Source: Candidatus Heimdallarchaeota archaeon
GTDB taxonomy: Archaea > Asgardarchaeota > Heimdallarchaeia > JABLTI01
NCBI GenBank assembly: GCA_030671945.1
Contig: DAOVHJ010000065.1
Coordinates: 1-9,900, forward strand
Direction of reading: 5' to 3'
Length of the DNA stretch: 9,900 bases
Part shown: positions 6,851 through 9,900 of the stretch, one piece after another
How positions within the stretch are numbered: the first letter of the stretch is position 1
Layout of the letters: each line of letters opens with the position of its first letter
The notes under the pieces: generated by a model
Database searches by the model: none
Told to the model about the DNA's origin: nothing
The model's input: the letters and a program-made list of their open reading frames with translations, nothing else
Position numbers and translations under genes: made by a program

Positions 6851-8047
6851 TTGGTTTTAGTGAAGATTTCTGAAAAAATGCAAGTAAAAAGGATTGAAAA
6901 AATAAGATCTGTTTTACAAGCAAAGAATTTGAAGGGAATGATTTTCTTTAATACAAGAAGTATATTTTACTTAACAGGATTTCATCATATCCCAACTGAA
7001 AGACCCATTGCTTTGGTTTTACCAACAGATGGAGATTTGGGATTATTTGTGCCTGAATTAGAAGTTAACCAAGTAAAAGATACAGTTCCGTTAGTTCCTG
7101 ATGTTTTTAGCTATTTTGAGTACCCAGATGAAATACATCCGATGAAACATTTTGCGAAAGGATTAATGGAACGTGGATTAGGAGATAAAGAAATAGCTGC
7201 AGATTCTCCTGGAGCTCCAAATTATTGGGGCTATTTGGGACCAAAATTAGCAGAGATAGTTCCAAAAGCGAAAATTACAATTCTAAATGAATTGATAATG
7301 GATATGCGAGTCATCAAGGATGAAGAAGAAATAGCTCTAATAAAGGAAAGCTGTAAGTGGGGTAACCTTGCCCATCAATTATTACAAGAGTACACCTATG
7401 TTGGTGCTTCTGAAATTGAAGTTGTTAATGGAGTTAATGCTGAAGCATCTCGAGTGATGTTGAAAACTTTGGGTCCATCCTTCAAACCTTTAAGTGGGGC
7501 AATATGCGCTTCAGCTGGTTATAGAGGACAAATCGGGGCTGGATCAGCTATTCCTCATGCAACTACTGGAAATAATTACTTCAAAGCAGGAGATACATTG
7601 GTCACAGGAGCAGGTTCTAATGTTAGTGGATATCGAAGCGAACTTGAACGCACTATGTTCATGGGTGAACCATCTGAAAAACAGGTGAAATACTTTAACA
7701 TAATGTATAAAGCTCAAGATGCAGCGCTAAATGCATTTGGTCCAAATGTTAAGAATGCAGATGTTGACAGAGCAGCTCGTAAAGTCTTCAAAGATGAAGG
7801 TGTTTGGGATCTAGTAGAACACCATACTGGGCATGCAATTGGTATGGAAGGACATGAACGACCATTTTTAGATATTGGTTCTAAAGTCGTCATGAAACCG
7901 GGAATGGTCTTTACAGTTGAACCGGGAATCTACATTCATAATTTCGCTGGTTTTAGGCATTCAGATACTGTACTCATAACTGAAGATGGTTCAGAAATGT
8001 TGACCTATTATCCTCGAGATCTCGAGTCACTAATTATCGACCTGTGA
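6851..8047 (+). CDS. M24 family (prolidase/creatinase fold) protein with altered metal site
   Basis: A 398-residue cytoplasmic protein with the two-domain layout of Xaa-Pro peptidases and creatinases: an N-terminal creatinase-like domain (about 12-150) and a C-terminal pitta-bread domain (about 160-390). Fold landmarks are clear: IPHATTGN (234-241), GYRSELERT (260-268), HHTGHAIGMEGHE (324-336), FTVEPGIY (354-361) and FRHSDTVLITEDG (368-380). Of the five usual metal ligands only H328 and E357 match. The first aspartate is G253 (GAG instead of DAG), the second is E264, and the last glutamate is S371 (RHSD instead of R.ED). A standard two-metal aminopeptidase P or prolidase is therefore unlikely. 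Creatinase, a metal-independent hydrolase on this fold, and other non-peptidase M24 enzymes are better models, but the substrate cannot be named. The TTG start is chosen for its Shine-Dalgarno site; ATG at 6878 is the alternative. Confidence 0.85.
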   Translation: MVLVKISEKMQVKRIEKIRSVLQAKNLKGMIFFNTRSIFYLTGFHHIPTERPIALVLPTDGDLGLFVPELEVNQVKDTVPLVPDVFSYFEYPDEIHPMKHFAKGLMERGLGDKEIAADSPGAPNYWGYLGPKLAEIVPKAKITILNELIMDMRVIKDEEEIALIKESCKWGNLAHQLLQEYTYVGASEIEVVNGVNAEASRVMLKTLGPSFKPLSGAICASAGYRGQIGAGSAIPHATTGNNYFKAGDTLVTGAGSNVSGYRSELERTMFMGEPSEKQVKYFNIMYKAQDAALNAFGPNVKNADVDRAARKVFKDEGVWDLVEHHTGHAIGMEGHERPFLDIGSKVVMKPGMVFTVEPGIYIHNFAGFRHSDTVLITEDGSEMLTYYPRDLESLIIDL

Positions 8048-8062
8048 ATTCAGAGAAAATAG

Positions 8063-8087
8063 AAACCGCCTATTCTTGGCGGTTTTT
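8063..8087. terminator. GC-rich bidirectional terminator between convergent genes
   Basis: AAACCGCC (8063-8070) and GGCGGTTT (8078-8085) form a perfect 8-bp stem with a 7-base loop. On the + strand it runs into five T residues (8083-8087). On the - strand it is followed by CTATTTTC. It stands out in AT-rich DNA and serves the M24 gene from the left and the EamA gene from the right; it starts 15 bases after the M24 stop and abuts the EamA stop codon. Confidence 0.85.
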
Positions 8088-9069
8088 AGGATTTTTGTGT
8101 AATATATAATCCGCCGATAATTAAAACCCCACCAAGAGCAAAAAACCAATCAGGATACTCTTTCATTGCTAGAGCAAATAAAGTAGCAATTATTGGTATC
8201 AAGAATTGAAATACGCTGGCTTTTTGGACAGGTATTCTTCTTATAATCTCAAACCAGAGAGTAAAGGCAATGGCGGTTGGTACAACTCCCATGAAAACCA
8301 GGGTAAGAATATGATAATATTTTGTTGCTGATGTGAAACTTCTGTCAGCAGCAAGCATTACTACAAGAAGAATTATCGCACTGATACTCAATGTCCAGGT
8401 TGTTGTTGTAATTGGATCTCTTTCTTTTAGAAACTTCTTAAGATAAACAGTATAAGCAGCCCATGCAACCCCTGACATGAATCCCAATAGGTTTCCTAGA
8501 GAGGTTTCACTGGAAAAAATTGTTGATAGCTCTCTAACATCAATTGCTATGAAAAAAACTCCTACAAAAGAAATTAAGACTCCAATAGCTCCCCACCATT
8601 TATGTCGTTCTTTCAAAATTATTATTGATAAGACAAAAGTAAGTACCGGATTCACATTCAAGAGAAAAGAAGAAGCAGAAGCAGTTGTAAATTTAACTGA
8701 ATACATTTGAAATAACACAAATGATGCTAAAATTAGAGAAGCGATTATCAGATGAATGTGTTTTTCTTTTAGATCGATTATAAGTTGTTTTCCTCTTTTT
8801 GTTGCAAGACAAACCAATACTAAGGTTAAAGCAGCAGGCAAGTATCTTATTGCACTTATTTGTATAGGAGTGAGTCCACTGTTATTTGTTAGATATTCTC
8901 CTATTACATTTGGAGTAGACCACGCAAGAATAACTATAATTAACATGGTGATGACTTGCCAAGTGAATGCAGACCTTGATTTAGAGGTGATTCCAGCAGA
9001 ATCTTCTGAGAGTTCCTCAATAGATTGATCTGCAACTATAACAACAGGCAATTCATCTTTCTCTGACAA
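8086..9069 (-). CDS. EamA/DMT-superfamily transporter, ten membrane segments
   Basis: Inner-membrane carrier of the drug/metabolite transporter superfamily, 327 residues. It has the usual two homologous five-helix halves: segments at about 37-57, 70-88, 106-123, 132-151 and 158-176, then 192-212, 225-241, 252-275, 283-302 and 306-324. The repeat signature ends each half: ASASSFLLNVNPVLTFVLS with LKER (130-155), and KASVFQFLIPIIATLFAL with KEYPDW (283-308). Characterised relatives export amino acids, their derivatives or other small metabolites; the substrate cannot be read from sequence. An acidic N-terminal tail of about 35 residues is longer than usual for the family. Translation starts at TTG (9069): an in-frame stop lies five codons upstream, GAGGAAG sits seven bases before the TTG, and the next in-frame ATG would delete the N-terminus into the first membrane segment. 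Confidence 0.92.
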   Translation of the reverse strand: MSEKDELPVVIVADQSIEELSEDSAGITSKSRSAFTWQVITMLIIVILAWSTPNVIGEYLTNNSGLTPIQISAIRYLPAALTLVLVCLATKRGKQLIIDLKEKHIHLIIASLILASFVLFQMYSVKFTTASASSFLLNVNPVLTFVLSIIILKERHKWWGAIGVLISFVGVFFIAIDVRELSTIFSSETSLGNLLGFMSGVAWAAYTVYLKKFLKERDPITTTTWTLSISAIILLVVMLAADRSFTSATKYYHILTLVFMGVVPTAIAFTLWFEIIRRIPVQKASVFQFLIPIIATLFALAMKEYPDWFFALGGVLIIGGLYITQKS

Positions 9070-9076
9070 TGAAAAA

Positions 9077-9083
9077 CTTCCTC
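9077..9083 (-). promoter_or_regulatory. Shine-Dalgarno site deciding the TTG start of the EamA gene
   Basis: The plus-strand CTTCCTC reads GAGGAAG on the coding strand, seven bases before the TTG at 9069. With the nearby in-frame upstream stop it leaves little doubt about the start. Confidence 0.7.
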
Positions 9084-9166
9084 AAGAAGAAAACAATAAA
9101 TTCATTACTTAAAAAGATAGATGATTAATTATCGCCTACATATTTGTAAGAGCAGTAGCGGTTGTA

Positions 9167-9900
9167 ATGAAAATGACCTATATTGACTGTCATATACATA
9201 TTTCTGACAAGTATTTTTTCAAACGAATAGATGATCTTTTGCTTGATTGGAATGAATATAACGTGGAAAGAATTGGTGCTGTAGCTACTAATTTAAGAGA
9301 ATCTCAACGAAATCTTGAGATAGCAAAGAAATATTCAAGTATAATTCAAGCAGGTATTGGACGTCACCCGTGGGGAGCCCACAAATTCAGTGAACAAGAA
9401 TTAATGATATTTCAGGGGCTAGCTAAAGATCCAGAAGTTGCTTTTATTGGAGAAGTAGGATTAGATCATTATCACATAAAAGAAAAAGAACGGTGGGAAC
9501 AACAAAATCGGGTCTTAAAACAATTTATCGAAATAGCTAATAATAACAAGAAATCACTAATGTTGCATTTAACAGGTGCAGAAGATGAATTATATGAGAT
9601 GTTGTCAACCTCAAATCTGAATGTAAATTTTTGTTGTCATTGGTATTCTGGACCGGAAAAAACACTAAAGAAGCTAATAGATTTAGGAGGATATTTTTCT
9701 ATTAATCCTAATTTTATTCGTAGCAGAAAACATCGAAAAGTTCTAGATGTAGTTGATCAACGCAGACTTCTTACAGAATCAGATGGACCAGTAAAATTCC
9801 AAGGTGAACAAGGAACTCCTATGCTTATGCCACTTCTGTGTAAAAACATTGCAAAAGAATTAAAGATTCAACCAGATAATTTTGCTGAAATTGTGAAGGA
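9167..9900 (+). CDS. TatD-family metal-dependent hydrolase (3' end outside window)
   Basis: TatD-type amidohydrolase-fold protein; characterised members are metal-dependent DNases, and the family has about 250-270 residues. The frame is open to the window end, giving 244 residues, so only a short C-terminal tail is missing. The metal-binding set is complete: CHIH (H9, H11) near the N-terminus, GRHPW (65-69), GEVGLDHY (95-102, E96), LHLTGA (133-138, H134), CCHWYSG (156-162, H158) and LLTESDGP (201-208, D206). These correspond to the standard D.H.H, GEIGLDY, IHSR, HCFSG and LETD.P motifs. ATG at 9167 is taken as the start; ATG at 9173 is equally possible. No Shine-Dalgarno site is visible, and the AT-rich ACATATTT about 25 bases upstream would fit a leaderless transcript. 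It is divergent from the EamA gene across 97 bp. Confidence 0.9.
   Translation, partial: MKMTYIDCHIHISDKYFFKRIDDLLLDWNEYNVERIGAVATNLRESQRNLEIAKKYSSIIQAGIGRHPWGAHKFSEQELMIFQGLAKDPEVAFIGEVGLDHYHIKEKERWEQQNRVLKQFIEIANNNKKSLMLHLTGAEDELYEMLSTSNLNVNFCCHWYSGPEKTLKKLIDLGGYFSINPNFIRSRKHRKVLDVVDQRRLLTESDGPVKFQGEQGTPMLMPLLCKNIAKELKIQPDNFAEIVK

Noticed and set aside
8477..9028. Two + strand open frames (77 and 90 codons)
   Set aside because: Both are antisense to the EamA transporter gene, which has clear family motifs, and neither has recognisable protein features.

Overview
The window is AT-rich and probably archaeal. It combines an archaeal/eukaryotic-type prolyl-tRNA synthetase tail (as a remnant), an ABC ATPase carrying an AbrB-like segment and a zinc ribbon, TATA-like boxes upstream of several genes, and a mixture of Shine-Dalgarno-led and apparently leaderless starts (including TTG starts). 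An Asgard-type heterotroph would fit, but no marker in the window fixes the lineage. Hairpin plus T-run terminators are frequent and would also suit a bacterium, so the domain-level assignment is an inference.

Left part (1-3114): peptide import. The window opens inside a DppD/OppD-type ATPase on the + strand, which ends at a hairpin terminator. Facing it on the - strand is a dppB-dppC permease pair with its own hairpin terminator. The solute-binding protein and DppF partner are not in view.

Middle (3298-5527): a LolD/MacB-like ABC ATPase on the - strand has an unusual C-terminal extension. It is divergent, across 250 bp, from an unrecognised five-helix membrane protein on the + strand. No classical permease accompanies this ATPase.

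Centre right (5528-6780): the - strand holds what looks like the last 70-90 codons of a prolyl-tRNA synthetase gene, with a hairpin terminator still attached but no gene body. Its upstream side runs into the start of a + strand iron-sulphur protein, which has a cysteine-dense module and a two-cluster ferredoxin domain.

Right part (6851-9900): an M24 (prolidase/creatinase-fold) protein lacks several of the usual metal ligands. Next come a GC-rich bidirectional terminator, an EamA/DMT-family exporter on the - strand, and a TatD-family metallohydrolase on the + strand that is cut by the window end.

Taken together the genes suggest uptake and processing of peptides or amino-acid derivatives, metabolite export and ferredoxin-linked redox chemistry. 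There is no sign of a phage, transposon, CRISPR array, or rRNA or tRNA gene.
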